Both the position numbers and the translations under genes were made by a program. A model generated the notes under the pieces. It worked only from the letters and a program-made list of their open reading frames with translations. It did no database searches and was not told the origin of the DNA. From Lyophyllum atratum (lineage: Eukaryota; Basidiomycota; Agaricomycetes; Agaricales; Lyophyllaceae): a stretch of DNA of 64,000 nucleotides. Shown here one piece after another: positions 10,528 through 22,797 of the stretch (position 1 is its first letter; every line of letters begins with the position of its first letter). The stretch lies in contig JACGCN010000002.1 of NCBI GenBank assembly GCA_014905825.1, forward strand, positions 1,550,001 through 1,614,000. Reading direction: 5' to 3'.

Positions 10528-11253
10528 TTGCATGTTCCGCACCCCGCTGACGGCCCTTCCTTTTTCATGGTGCTCAAAAAACGCGTCACACCCGCTTCCC
10601 TCCCTTTTGCTGTAAAACACGTAGCATCCATTCACTGGCCGCTTCTTCATATCGCGCACCCAAAACTGTGTGCCCATGCCTCCATCCACGGGTTATCTTA
10701 TTCGCCGCCTTCGCCAATCGCAAACCGCTTGTACCAATATCTCGAGCATACATTCACACCCACGTATATCCAGGCCTCTGACAGCATGGACCCGATACCC
10801 AAAGGCCTTACTTTTTTGCCCCAGACCCATGCATTTGTATCCCCGCTTTGACACAGATCGAACCATACACGCATCTTGATCTCTGTACCACCACCCCAGT
10901 TCTCCGTCATACACGCGCAGGGAACTCATACTTTACTTATAAGTTTTTACCCTATTTTACGCAATACACGTCCATTAACGATGTCTAGTTGCTTTTCAGG
11001 GCCAAGATTGTGAAAAAAGAAAAAAAGGAATGACGCGTTGGTGACGTCAGTAAGTAAGTGCCTGAGGACCGGAGTCAGATCGTCCAATACAATTGTGCAC
11101 GTGTGGGCCCGAATGGTACCGGCGGCTTGGTTGGCGGCTAGATCAGTGAGCGCTGTGAGCCGTCGCCCGTGTCATCCACGCAGTGTCATTCAGATGCCAG
11201 TCAAGACAGGTATAATCATTATGAATAAAAGTACATGGTCACAAGGTATCGTG
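10528..11253. other. Convergent spacer between BTB gene and MOB1
   Basis: 726 bp between two converging stop codons. It contains a perfect TGACGTCA at 11042-11049 and a CACGTG near 11098. Several short overlapping frames (10528-10929) show no recognisable protein. Confidence 0.4.
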
Positions 11254-12371
11254 TTATCGTGCTTTATCCTCTGCGAGAATTGCATCGTTCAGCTCATCCA
11301 GCGGTGCGAGTTCTTTCTTGTCAACCAAATCAAACTGCAGGTTGATTGTAGTCATTCAGTATTGCTGTCTTTTGCTGGAGGCGAAAACATACCTCATTGA
11401 TGAACAGGAAAAAGTGCTTGTAGCTGGTGTTAAGGTGGGCTGCTTGACGCGTCAGAAGATGACAACTGCTGCATTGCGCCTTATGAATATACCTTCTATG
11501 CCAAGGGCGCATATTTGATCAAAGTGGTTGCTGTAGATGTGTGCATACACCCGAAACAAGCGGCGGACAATGGTGCGCACAGTATCACGGAAGTTGCGTG
11601 GAAACGGTACGCCTTGAATGTAGAGAACGACGTAGGTGAATGAACGAGTAGGAATTGCATGTTGATAATGCTCACCGATCTTGTTTGGGAACACGCTCTC
11701 ATCGTCCAGCAGACCTTGTGCCCAGTTCATCAGTGCATCGACATACTCAGGAGCCGGAAGCTTCGTGGGCCTCTTGTACTTGACACCGTCTTCCCACAAG
11801 TATTCATAGCTGTGCAATAGACATCAATATCCTGTCCGCGCTTTCTCAAACGCCCATACAGACCGTGGGCCAGCGGACATTATCGGACACTGTACAATTA
11901 GTGCCGTCAGCCCTAGCCACTGGCGCATAGCATCAGCATCCATACCTCCTGTGACGTGCAGAACTCTGTGACGGTCCCGTATAGCATGTTCAAATGGTTG
12001 AAGAAGTCGACGGCTGACTATCGATTAGGGAGAGTTCGCTGAGCTGACATCTCGCCAACATACCATGTACCGCAAGCCACTCGTTCATGTCCTCCCCCTC
12101 AGGGAGCTGGACCGCTAATCTCAGGTTTCCGGATCCCTGAACGCGTCATAAATACCATGGATCGTGTAGATCATTGTCTGCATGGATGCATAATGCTCTT
12201 ACCAAGGTTGCCTCGGCGTATTTTCTCAACTGATATTGTTTCGTCCCCTCTGGCACGTCCTTGCGCGGCTTGAATGTGCGGGTCTTGCCCCTGATATGTT
12301 TTTACACTGGATGTTACATTTTTTTAGCATTCGTATTGCATGGACGCTTACAGGCCAAAGAAGGACGACAT
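11254..12371 (-). CDS. MOB1: MOB kinase activator 1
   Basis: Nine exons encode a full MOB1 of about 215 aa. Mob1 binds and activates NDR/LATS kinases in the mitotic exit / septation network at the spindle pole and septum. Exons read MSSFFGL, then GKTRTFKPRKDVPEGTKQYQ, NLRLAVQLPEGEDMNEWLAV, FFNHLNMLYGTVTEFC, CPIMSAGP, YEYLWEDGVKYKRPTKLPAP, VPFPRNFRDTVRTIVRRLFR, AHLNTSYKHFFLFINE and FDLVDKKELAPLDELNDAI. The structural zinc site is intact: the Cys pair in FCTSQEC and the His pair in HIYSNH. No frame break was seen. It shares a 213-bp upstream region with the Hsp31-like gene. Confidence 0.93.
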
Positions 12372-12537
12372 GGCAGCAGATATTGAGAACTGGACGTACT
12401 GGACAGTGGTGTGACTATCGATTGCTGCCCTGCTTACAAATCGCATCAAGATCTTATCTTATCGCAGTGGGTATTCTCAACATCCAGATCATAGATGACG
12501 TGACGGCTTAACTGACAAACCACAGACGACCGGAAAA

Positions 12538-12544
12538 TATATAA
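12538..12544 (+). promoter_or_regulatory. TATA box of the DJ-1/Hsp31-like gene
   Basis: TATATAA lies 41-47 bp upstream of the ATG at 12585, inside the region shared with divergent MOB1. Confidence 0.5.
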
Positions 12545-12584
12545 TGAGCAGTCCGACGCGTCTTAGAATCCACACAGTCTCACC

Positions 12585-13576
12585 ATGCCTTCCGTTCTCT
12601 TTGTATATACCTCAGCCGACAAGACACTCACTGGTAACCAGACGGTGAGGCCTACCGATTTTCCGTAGAGCCTTCACTAACCAAGACAAAAGGGCTGGTA
12701 CTTGCCAGAAGCCGCACACCCATACTATGTGCTTGCACCGCATTTCAAGATCGACTTCGCCGCGCCCGAAGGGCCCAACCCGCCTGTCGATGAAGGCAGC
12801 GTAAAGGTAGATCCATTCGATCCACTTTGCAAGACATTCTTCTTGAACGTGCTCTAGGCGTTTGAAAGTGATGAACAAAGCGTAAAGTTCCTCAACGATG
12901 ACACTGTCAAAGACAAGTTTGCGAACGCAAAGAAGCTTGTCGATGTGAACCCAAAGGATTACGACGCGATATTTTACGTTGGAGGTCATGGACCAGTCAT
13001 TGATCTGGCATTTGATGATACCAATGCGAAGCTCGCGTCTCTGGTATATATAGATCAGGCTTATCCCATGACCGCTGTTAACAACCAGGACAGTTTTATC
13101 AGGCAGGGAAAATCACGAGTGCGGTGTGCCATGGACCGGCGTCAGTGCTCCCGTACTTCTGTCGACGGATGACATCTCATGACCTCTGTAGGGCACTCGT
13201 TGGCGCGATAGACCCGTCAGGGCACTCGATCTTCGCCGGCAAATCTTTCACGGGCTTCTCCAACGCCGAAGAACAGGCCGTCAATAAAGTCAATGTAAGC
13301 ATACCTGCGATTATCCGAGGTAACGGCCGTTCAGTCTGTAATGTAGGAGATTCCTTTCCTGCTTGAGGACAAGCTCCAGGAACTGGGTGGCAAGTATGAG
13401 AAGGCTCCCGAGCTATGGGCAGTGAGTCATTCTGATGTTCGTCCCGACTTTCTGACGCTTACAATGTACATTGTGTTCAGCCCCACGTCGTTGTTGATGG
13501 GCACCTCATCACAGGACAGAATCCAGCGTCGGCTGCTGGGGTTGGTGAGGCGATTCTCAAAGCATTGAAGAAATAA
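12585..13576 (+). CDS. DJ-1/PfpI family protein, Hsp31/glyoxalase III-like
   Basis: Seven exons give 226 aa. The class I glutamine-amidotransferase-like fold is shown by FYVGGHGPVIDLAFD and the nucleophile elbow AVCHGPAA, whose Cys and His are the expected catalytic pair. The elbow codon for Ala is split by an intron at 13141-13191. The C-terminus PHVVVDGHLITGQNPASA matches fungal Hsp31-like proteins. Members convert methylglyoxal to lactate without glutathione or act as stress chaperones, in the cytosol; which role applies here cannot be told. A TATA box 41 bp upstream fits an inducible gene. Confidence 0.88.
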
Positions 13577-13808
13577 TCTGTATCAAATATATTTTACCAG
13601 AAAAGGGTAGGAGAATACTTGTGATTGCACTATTCGATATGTCATTCGTGCTTAACGTCTTGACCCAGCCGTGGATTTTAGGGAAAACGTTGGGAGAACA
13701 TAAGTTGCTGACTCGTGAACAGACGCCAGGAAGGACGCCCTACCGAATCCAAAGAATTCAAAATCATTACACCTTTGTTGTACAAGGAATACACCCATGT
13801 CGGTGTTA

Positions 13809-14741
13809 TCAAACGAACGCCACAGACATGACCCAGCCTTTTTTCAATGTAAAGCCATCCAAGGCTGTTTTGGCAACCGAGGCAAGGTCTGGGCTCTCAA
13901 AGGTAACTTGGGCTACCTTCACTTTCGCACCTGCGGCATTGGGTGTCGGAGACCATGTTACATGTGTTGTCTGGAAGCCTTGGTACCTGAGCAAGATGTC
14001 AGCATCATGCAGGGCAAAAGCGTTGGAGTACACACTGCTGGAAGAGAACGGAAAGGACTTCGTCCGTAACCTCTTGTGGTAGGTTGTTGCACACCAGGCG
14101 CGCTGATGGATATTGCGAGGGAGGTGGTATAGCGGTCGTGGCTTCCGAAGAAAGACTGTGAAGCACCAATATACTGAGTGACAAGAACGACGCGACGTAC
14201 AAGCATTATTATTCGTTTGCTGTGCTGAATCGTCCTCATCGTCAATTTCCATCTCCTCTTCGTCCTCCTCTGCCTTTTCCCGTTTTGTAGTCCGCTCCCC
14301 ATCTGCTTTCTCATCCTCTCGTTGCCGTTTCGCATTCTGTGACACGAGCGCGCTGGCATTGGCAGCGGTGGGCGGTACGAACGAGGGATCCTCTCTCCGC
14401 AATGTCGCGTATGACTTGCCTTTAGCGTAATCAATGTGCTACGGGACAGGCATGTCATTCAAGAGCTCGGAAGAGAAAGAAAGCGGTGGTCTTACAAGGG
14501 GCTTTTCGTAGAACATCATCCCCTCACAAGCCCGCATCGCAGATGTCGCGCCCGCAAGATCTGTGAACACGAGGAAGGCTTGGCCCCTCATTGATTGGCT
14601 TTTTGAGGCGATGATGTCAATGATTTTGCCATAGGTAGTGAACAGGGCGTATAGCTGCAGCTTGAGTTCCTCCTTGTTGACCTTATCATTGAGATTGTTG
14701 ATGTAGAGGGTAGTATTGGGCTGGTTGGACGAGGAGGCCAT
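13809..14741 (-). CDS. U1A/U2B''-type snRNP protein with two RRMs
   Basis: The start MASSSNQPNTTLYINNLND is typical of U1A/U2B''. RRM1 carries RNP2 TLYINNL and RNP1 RGQAFLVF and ends in FYEKPL joined to HIDYAKGKSYATL. A K/E-rich linker and a proline stretch (AIPPPSQYP) lead to RRM2, which opens LVCNNLPQEVT and ends VKVAQVTFESPDLA to VAFV at the stop. It is a spliceosomal protein binding U1 or U2 snRNA hairpins; one fungal gene often serves both roles. Introns interrupt the linker and RRM2. The exact acceptor near 14150 is uncertain (two AGs), but only one restores the linker frame. The longer upstream open frame to 14915 is taken as 5' UTR. Confidence 0.85.
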
Positions 14742-15684
14742 GATTGTGGCGGGACGAGGTCCTGAACTTTTCAGGATTCCCACGGGCAATTGGGATAGCG
14801 CGCCATCCTCAGCCTTGTTCGTGTAAAGGCATGACATAAGCACACATCGGACATTGTCCCCTCGTCGGCATGAGGACAGCGCGTTGGAGTCAAATACAAG
14901 TAGGAAATCGGGCATATTCTAGTTGTCAATGTATACTACCAACGGAAAAAATCAAGGAGCTTCGCGGTACGTTTAGATAGATTTCCTTAGTCCATATCGT
15001 CCTCATAATCAGACCGTATATTGTATATCATCTGGATCCTTGCCTTGCGATGCCATTTCAGAATCATCAGAGATCATCAGGCGTCACTTAAGTCATCCCT
15101 GCGCTCGGCCCTCTCAACCCTTTCTCTCTCTCCAACGCCTTCTAGGGTTGTTTTGCCGACCTCCTGAGTCCTGACCGGCTTCTAATTATAGTCGCGGGGC
15201 ATAGGGTTGCTTCCTGAGCCCCATTATATCTTTTTTGGATAGTTAAAGCATGTTTAGAGTATAGTACATACTGAGTGAGTTTCAGGATCGGCCGGACGTT
15301 GCAATGGCATAGACAACAAAATTGCACGACGCGTTTTAGTGCGTATTATGTACGCGTTTTGGGAAATCAAATTGTTAGCTCCCCAATTTCCTGCAGAAAT
15401 AACAACAAGTACAAACACCATTTAGGGTTGCGCCTCTCCAGCGTTCGCGAAAGTTGCAGCTGGCATCTTTGTGGACCGTCGCGAGTAGAACGAGTTCGAG
15501 TTCGTCTGCTTCCCTCCGCCATTCCTTCAAGTCGGAAGACGGCCTTTTCTCTAGCCTCGTGTCTGTCCTACCTTCTTTTTTAATCCCACTCAAATGTGGT
15601 CTGATCATCGCCGTCCAACAGATTTTTGAACTGTAGCTGTCGCACCCTTTCTTGCGCGCCCGGCTGGCTGTATCTTCATCCTCG
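14742..15684. other. Divergent spacer between the U1A-like gene and LAG1
   Basis: About 940 bp with promoter sequence for both genes. Two ACGCGT boxes at 15329-15334 and 15352-15357 are each followed by TTTTxG. The C/T-rich stretch 15480-15680 is probably the LAG1 5' UTR. No coding exon was found. Confidence 0.4.
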
Positions 15685-17010
15685 ATGACTACCCTCTTTA
15701 TGACGGAACGGCTTCCTTCCTATCTCGTCCCCTTCTTCTCCCTGTCCTATCCTACCGCCACGCCTAAAAATACCGACTCGTTTCCCAATTCCGCGTATTA
15801 CACAACGGGCCTCCTAGATTTATGTCTCGTCGTTACCTGCATCGCAGTGATGGCCATTCTACGCGACGCCCTAAGGTTGGGGGTCTTCGAGCCTTTCGCA
15901 CGCTGGAAGCTCTCCAGAGACTTGAGGAACCGGAAAAAGTTGAAAGCTTCTGACGCGGCTGCGAACGGGAAATCCATCGGCCATACGAACGGCCATGCGA
16001 ATGGACACGTCAACGGCACGTCTAACGGAAAGAGTCCTGCTGCTAACGGAGTCGCGCAACCAACTTCGAAGGAACTTCAAAAAATGCACCGAAGTGTCCT
16101 GCGATTTGCCGAACAAGGCTGGTCAGTTGTATATTTCACCCTACAATGGTCCTTTGGAGTCGTATGTTGTGCCATCCCACCTTCTCATCTCTTAATGACC
16201 CCCACCGCAGTATATTCATCGCAATTTACCCACCCGGATATTCGACCCCACGGACCTTTGGCAAAATTACCCACATATACCTCTTGCCGGTCCTCTGAAA
16301 TTCTACTATCTGACCCAGAACGCGTTCTATATCCATCAAGTACTAATTCTCAATGCTGAGGCGCGACGCAAGGACCACATCCAGATGATGGCCCACCACG
16401 TCATTACCGTCTTCTTAATGGCCACCAGCTACTTCTCCAACTTCACTCGCGTAGGCTGCCTCATCATGGTTCTCATGGATTCGTGTGATATATTTCTACC
16501 TGTACGTCTTCCTACGCCCACTGTCATTCAATCCTGATGTTGACGCCCTTTTCAGTTGGCGAAGATGATTCGTTACATCGAAATCAGTCAGCTCGCTTGC
16601 GACCTGACCTTTGCCTTTTTCCTAATCTCCTGGCTCATCACACGACACTTCTTGTTCCTTTTCGTCATCTTCTCTACCTACTATGATCTTCCTAGGCTCG
16701 TCCCCTTCAGGTGGTCGGTTGAGGAGGGCCTCTATTTGACCAAAACTGCATGGCTCTTCTTTGTGTCGGCCCTATCTGCATTGCAGGTTCGTCCCGTCAC
16801 TTCAAATGGGTTGTCTCTATCTAAAACTATGCTCAAGGTCCTCCAAATAATTTGGTGTGGCATGATTTGTCGGATAGCTTGGCGGGTGCTCACCACCGAC
16901 AAGGGAGCCTCTGATGATCGCAGTGACGATGAAGGGTAAGAGTGATCATATATCTTCCCGCAGCATGCCCTTGACGCGAAGTTTACTTTAGTGATGAGAA
17001 AGAGGAGTAG
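15685..17010 (+). CDS. LAG1: Ceramide synthase (sphingosine N-acyltransferase) LAG1/LAC1
   Basis: Five exons (15685-16161, 16211-16501, 16556-16786, 16838-16935, 16992-17010) give 371 aa. This ER multi-pass enzyme joins fatty acyl-CoA to sphingoid bases to make ceramide. The TLC domain carries the catalytic double His in MMAHHVITVFLMATSYF, then RVGCLIMVLMDSCDIFLP. Membrane helices start near residue 40 (CLVVTCIAVMAIL). A short Asn-Gly-His repeat (NGHANGHVNGTSNG) lies in the cytosolic loop before the TLC domain, and the tail is acidic. The first ATG is used; the frame upstream is open only to a TTG. The 51-nt intron 16787-16837 is stop-free and in frame. Confidence 0.92.
15958..16037 (+). repeat. 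Asn-Gly-His coding repeat in LAG1
   Basis: Reiterated AAC/AAT-GGN units encode NGK-NGH-NGH-NGT-NGK-type repeats in the loop ahead of the TLC domain; likely a disordered spacer prone to length change. Confidence 0.5.
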
Positions 17011-17329
17011 CGCGAAACAGAGGAGAACTTTGAACCCCAGATAGAACTTACAGCTTCTACATATCCCTGGGAGGTAGATTTAGACTATTTAACCAAAGCA
17101 TACCATATATACAGCCAATTTTGAGGACTACTACTACTAGTTTGCACTTGAGGCTGTAATTCCATTAGCGCCCATCATGTGATCAGAACTTGCCTTATCG
17201 GGTTGGCATCATCGACTTAGTCCACTGGCTCTGTACCACTCACATACCTCTGCTGCGCCGCTTCTCCTTCCCTTTGCTACCCATCTGCACGAACCCTTCT
17301 ACCTTTCTAGTACTTGCGAGTCGCACCCC

Positions 17330-18207
17330 ATGATGGCCAGCTTCATGAACTACTTTGGAGCTCGGCGCGATCCCAAGCAATCAGCGCGGGATGCGATAGT
17401 CTCACTACGGCAGCAGCTACAGATGATCGAGAAGAAAGAAGACTACCTACAGAAGAAGATTGACGACGAGCTGAAGAAGGCGAAAGCAAATGCCGTTTCC
17501 AATAAAGCAGGTGCGACATTCAATAATATAGAGTGGCTAGTACTGAAAGGTTATACCGTGCGCACTGTAGTTGCAACAGCTGCTTTGAAACGAAAGAAAG
17601 CGAGCGAAGCGGAACTAGACCGTCTAGCTGGGACACGATTACAGCTTGAGATGCAAGTGAATACCCTGGAGTCCGCTAATCTGAATGCGGAGACAATGAC
17701 CGCCATGAAGAAGGCGTCAGACGCATTGAAGGTCATTCACGGTAACCTGTGAGTCGCAGTCATTCTCTTGCTGCGGAAATCCTTATATAACTACGATTAG
17801 GGATATGAATAAGGTGGATGCGACAATGGCGGCTGTGAACGAGCAGCGAGAACTGGCAAATGAGATTGCGGAGGCCCTTGCGAACCCATTGACCTCCGGC
17901 GTGGACCTCGACGAAGTAACTGCTCTGCTGATCTTAAGCCAACTTGAACTGATAAACTGTCCACAGGATGAACTGAAGGCGGAGCTAGAGGAGTTGGAAC
18001 AAGACGAGCTGAACGAGCGACTGAGCGGAGCGGAGCGCGCCCCGGTACATATGCCGGAAGGAATGAGGGTTGAAGGTGTGTTCTGTGTGGTTGTCATTTC
18101 TATAATGATGAGCTAACATGCCTCCAGGACAACGACAACCCGTCGCTGTGGCAGAAGACGACGAGGAAGCACAGCTCAGGGAGCTACAAGCTGCCTTGGC
18201 TATGTAG
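17330..18207 (+). CDS. SNF7: ESCRT-III subunit SNF7/VPS32 (CHMP4)
   Basis: Five exons (17330-17510, 17571-17748, 17801-17915, 17967-18075, 18128-18207) give 220 aa. Snf7 forms the main filament of ESCRT-III on endosomes and other membranes. Seen are the membrane-binding start MMASFMNYFG, a basic helix with RDAIVSLRQQLQMIEKKEDY, the long hairpin helix ALKRKKASEAELDRL, and the acidic helix DELKAELEELEQDELNERL. The C-terminal QLRELQAALAM is a MIM1-like motif expected to bind Vps4. The intron 17916-17966 (51 nt) has no stop and keeps frame. Confidence 0.93.
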
Positions 18208-18531
18208 CGTTGACGCTCCCTTTACCTTGGGTTTCGATTATATATTATTAGGTCCTTGTGCATGTCTTCCATCTCCACCATCTTGTTTTAATACCATTCT
18301 GCACCACAGCATCCATGTACCTTTGATATTAATGACCGAGTGCGATCGTTCAAGAGAGCAAGCACACAGCACGAGAAGAAGTGGATTGTACAATGTTAAA
18401 TTAAGGCATTGGGATGATATGTAGGTAGAGTCTTTGCGGTGGTATCAATGCATAATGAAGTTGGGTACCGGAATAACCTAGAACCCGAAATAAGATCTTA
18501 GGTCTATGTCAGAAAAGCATTATGTGAGGGG
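18208..18531. other. Convergent spacer SNF7 / NEM1
   Basis: 324 bp between converging stop codons; no gene or strong structure seen. Confidence 0.4.
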
Positions 18532-20020
18532 TTATGATAGAACGCCCGCCGAACGGAGTCCAAGAACACGGCGAACGTCGGATGTGAACCGCAGTGAATC
18601 AAGAACAGGCAGGAGATCAAGAAGGGCTTCGTCCAATGGATCGTGCGTCCAGCCTTCGATAGGAATTCCATTGGCTGATCGGCCAGGGTATATTAGCTTG
18701 TTTTGGGGTAATGCGGAGGAGGCTAACCTTCGTTCACACGGTAGCTGACGGGAGAATTGTCTACCAGACAAACGCGCGAAAGGTCTGCCTCTATAATAGA
18801 TAGATCCTTTGTAAACGACCCGTTGGGTAGTTGGGTGCATGACTTGCAAGAGGTCAGCGTTAGCCTGACGTTGGGAACCCTCTTACTCACATCCCGGAAT
18901 AGTCGATGCGCGAGGATGCCGCTTCCAGCGTCCAGCCAGTCGATGACTGGATCGGCATATTCCTGCATAGAAGCCGTAAATATGACAAGGGTGTACCATC
19001 CCGACACCTATCCGAAGCAACTTTAGCGTGTTGAGGGATAATGAAAGTAAGACGCACTGTTCGGAGGAAGAAATCCACGAATGGTCGCTTGTAAACATGG
19101 TAGAGAGTAGATCGACCTCCCAGCACCACCTCGACCATATGGCTGGCCCCCTTGTTCCTGCTGTTAAACGACCCCAAACCAAGCAGCCCAGATCCTCCAC
19201 TCCCTGTCGAATGTAAAGGCCGCGACGTCGAATGAATCAGAGTCTCGTCGAGGTCAAGGACGAGGGTCTTGGGTAGATGAAAGGGGGTTTTCCGTGTGGC
19301 AGAGAGTGGTGTGGATGATCGAGAGGCATTCACGGGCGTTTCGGAAGCACGTACAAGGGCGGCGGGTTGAAGAGGTACTAATTGGCTCAGTGATGACAGC
19401 TGGGGTTCAGGTGATGGTTCGGGAGGTAGGATTGAATCTGTGTTAGCACGACTGACACCAGTAGGCGGGATTGATGGGACGGATGGTGTTGGAATCTCGT
19501 CAATGGTTGTTGGTCCATGTAGGCTATCCTGCGTGGCGCGTTCTTCCGCATCAGAGTCTTCTGCCTCGCTAGATATAGAGATTGGTTGATCCTCGAGACT
19601 CCTTCGTCTCCAGAGTGACAACCAAACGACACGCAGATTGTCCCATACCAGCACAAACACCCGAATGAAGAATATTCGTCGAATGATATGTTCGACCTGT
19701 GGTTTCGACCTGGGTTGCGTCTCAACATCAGGATAAACAGCAGACGAGCTGGGTGTCGGTATGCCCAGCTTCTTCAGAGAGGCAAATGTTGGTGATGAGA
19801 AGGAGCGTTTGGGGCCCGTCGCTGTCGAGCTGGATGGTGGAGGGAAGAGAAACGACTTTGTCGACCAGGTGCTCACTCGTTGCAAAGATGAATCCAAGGC
19901 CTTATCCTTCCCGCGTCGGTCGCCGATGAATGAGGGTCGGTCAGATGTTGGGGTCGAGGGTGGCGTCTTTGCCGAGGCCAACACATCGAACTGACGCGAT
20001 AGGTAAGCCAGAGAATTCAT
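18532..20020 (-). CDS. NEM1: NEM1-like nuclear envelope phosphatase (FCP1/SCP fold)
   Basis: Four exons (20020-19058, 19007-18891, 18842-18728, 18674-18532) give 445 aa. Nem1-Spo7 dephosphorylates the phosphatidate phosphatase Pah1 at the ER/nuclear envelope and so sets the balance between membrane and storage lipid. The HAD motif I is [13 protein letters not shown] (DxDxT), followed by [47 protein letters not shown] and LVDNSP. A hydrophobic stretch ([19 protein letters not shown]) near residue 150 is a likely membrane anchor. The start [14 protein letters not shown] is chosen; the frame is open further upstream without a family match. The 48-nt intron 18843-18890 is stop-free. Confidence 0.88.
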
Positions 20021-20531
20021 CTGGACTGGCTCGGGGCGCTGTCCAGGGAGGTAGGGAGGGCGGCAGGTGGGTGGTAGTAGTCGATCAAGAAAGATGTGAG
20101 AATGTGGAATGCCCGCCGGGGTGTGCTGCGTCGACGCGTGGGACGAGGAACGGAGATCAATAAATATAACGCAAACACTCTCCCCAACGGACTGCTCACA
20201 CCCAAGATCCGTTTTCTTAGTGGCATTCCCATCACCCAAAATCGTTCCTCGTCTCCATTCCGACAACAACGCTTCCAGCGACCACCACATGAGTGGCCCT
20301 GTGGCCTGACCTGACCGAAGCCCCCGTGATAGCAATAATGATATTCATCCAGACCCATCCTTGTACTCTCTGTCCTCGCTTGAACAGCCAGCCACTCTGC
20401 GCCCTCGGGAAGCTACTCCTTCTGACCCAATCGTACCATTTTGCCGTACCCCAAAACTATCGGCCATGTCACTCGTGTCACCCCATGGTCTAGAAGCCGA
20501 TATTATTTCTATAAGGTGTAGGTCTACGATA
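20021..20531. other. NEM1 upstream region and MFS-A 3' region
   Basis: About 510 bp, including the NEM1 promoter on the minus strand. Open frames here continue from the NEM1 5' side and show no recognisable protein. Confidence 0.4.
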
Positions 20532-22634
20532 TCATAGTAGGTACTTGTGGCGGTCTCCCCTTCTCTCGCCCTCGAGGTTTAATAATGCTAGATGCCGCCG
20601 GAATGCAAAGCACATGCCGCCGGTGACCATCGTTGCCAAGATGCAAATTGCGTACGAGTTCGAATATGTTGGGCCCCACGAAGACGGCCATACATAGCTA
20701 GGGGATAGTCTTATATGGGTCACCACATTCAAGGCAAAAGGGACTCACGAGCCGGCGATGTTGCCGATGGTTGACCCACTATTGATGACTGCAAGCGCGA
20801 CGGCTCGCTTGGACGACGGTCGGGAAATGGTTCCGCTCGCCCAAGCCAAGAAGCATACGTACCCAGCGTAAGCCTGAGCCATCAAGAACCTACGAGATCA
20901 TGATGCTCTTAGAATATGCCAAAGGGTATGATGATGATATCAAGTCTTACAGAGACAGATACCGAAGGGCAGTGTTCATTGTTGATATAGCAAGAAGGAA
21001 GCCTAACACACCAACGGCCAATGGCAGAACGATGTGCCAGTACCGTTCTTCAGTGTGATCAGAATGTCTATATGATGGTGAGCAACGAAAGAGAAAAGGA
21101 ATAGGAATTGACACGCCTCGACACAATCACAGTCACAATGGTAGAGAATATCCAAGGAGGCGCACACAGGAGCAAACTTATCGTCTCGCTGTAGCCCATC
21201 GTCGCACTCAACGTCGGGAAGAAAGCATTGAAGGAGACAGCGATGACCATGATTCCGAGCGTGACAGCGAGCCACCACACTTTCCAATCCGTCAAAGCCA
21301 ACCAGAAACCTTCCTCCCTTTGCCTCCGTGCGTACTTCGAATTCCCCACCGAATCTGCATCGGTTGTGGCTGGTGAATCTGAGTCAATGACGGCATCTTC
21401 GACCATTCTGCGCTGTGCGAGGGCGTTCTCGGCTGGGGTAAGCCAGCTGGAGTTGCTCTCCGGAAAGTCAGGGAGAATAAATATGGAACAGATGGCCACG
21501 AGAATGGTCAAAGAGCCTTCGATAAAAAACAGCCACCTAGCGAGACAGTCATTGCAGCCCTAGAAGAGCCTGCGGGAAATCTCACCGCCAAGACGCGTAT
21601 CCAAAAACGCCATCCATGAGGTCTAAGATACCAGAGGCCATAAGGCTTCCAAAAGCATTGCTGATGAGGTTACCGCAAAAGAGAAGCGCGGTTCTTTGGG
21701 AGAGTTCGTTCCGTTTGTACCATTTAGAGATGAGGAACTGGCATCGTTAGTCCAGGAGCTGCGATCAGAATGCAACCTGCTCACCAAGGCACCCGGAAAG
21801 AAGGCAGCTTCGACAAAACCTAGGAAAAACCGCGTGCATAGCGCACCGAAGAAACTAGTGCCTCAGACGTCAGTGTTGGGTGTGGCATACGAGCCTGGAA
21901 TTCGAACTTGGTTGTTATGCCTGATGCTGGTAAGTGAATAGATCCATGTTAAAAATTGTGGAACAAACCTGTAAGCATGGAAATAAAGCCCCAAATCACC
22001 ATACAACATGGCAAATATATTGAAGGTTTTCCAATGTATACAAGTAGCATATTACTATTTGACTCGAGGTCAAAGGTTGTCGAGATAAACAAGACAGAAC
22101 TCACGAAGGTATCTGCATGAAGATATAGCCTACATATAGGATTGAGAGGATGGACGCGAACTGATTCCCTTCAAGGTGAAGGTCTTCTTCGAATCCGCGA
22201 AGTCTCGCCGCCCTGGGGAGGGTCATGAGTGTCACTCTAGAAGGGTACTGTGCAGGAAGGCTGACGCAGCATTGTTCCTGTCGATATCTGGGCCCGTCAG
22301 AGGGTTTCTCGTTGCAACGATAGGCAAGCTTACAGTTCAACATGTAAATAAGGATGAGTATCGACATGCGTCGGTCCAGTTTGCGTAATAGCGAGCGTTC
22401 CAGGATAGCTCTGGCTTCTTCACCACCGAACTCGTGGTCTGGCGGGAGGCTCTCTGGGTAGTTGGACTCCGTATGGGTATTATATCCATCCTCCTGCACT
22501 TCATAATAGAAACATGAGGAAGTACAAGAACACGAACAGGGGTCAGGGGAGGATCTGGACTAACCTATCGGACCACCTGAGAGAAGAGGGCGGTCCTCAT
22601 CTTCGAGAGAAGACCTCAGAGGATAAGTGGACAT
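20532..22634 (-). CDS. MFS permease of the allantoate/DAL5 (anion:cation symporter) family, copy A
   Basis: A multi-exon gene. The first exon reads MSTYPLRSSLEDEDRPLLS, followed by an acidic segment and then transmembrane helices. Family marks: YIDRNNAAAARLRGFEEDL after helix 1, SILYVGYIFMQIPS, NFFGALCTRFFLGFVEAAF, FLISKWYKRNEL and SILLVAICSIFILPDFP-like helices, with a C-terminal YVWPSSWGPTYSNSYAI. This family carries carboxylate-type small molecules (allantoate, nicotinate, vitamins) across the plasma membrane; the substrate is not predictable. Splicing was checked through the first six exons and reads through without a break. It is closely related to the gene at 26245-28263 and divergent from the AARSD1 gene. 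Confidence 0.82.
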
Positions 22635-22797
22635 GGAGTCCCTAACCAAGGCGATGATGGCGGGTTACTTGGTGCGAGTTTTACGCATATCATACTTGTA
22701 TTATACCGTGTCCGAACTTGTGTCACGGAGTCATACATAACAGGGTCGCATATCGTCCAAATCCGAACAACGATAGGGATAAAAGACCCTGACCACG
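22635..22797. promoter_or_regulatory. 163-bp divergent promoter, MFS-A and AARSD1-like
   Basis: Only 163 bp separate the two start codons, so core promoter elements of both genes must overlap or abut. No perfect TATA box is seen. Confidence 0.4.

Noticed and set aside
13621..14082. 153-codon plus-strand frame between the Hsp31-like and U1A-like genes
   Set aside because: Most of it is antisense to RRM2 of the U1A-like gene, and it has no recognisable domain.
18887..20335. Longer NEM1 reading frame starting near 20335
   Set aside because: The added N-terminus has no family match; the ATG at 20020 ([11 protein letters not shown]) is a better start, although RNA data could change this.
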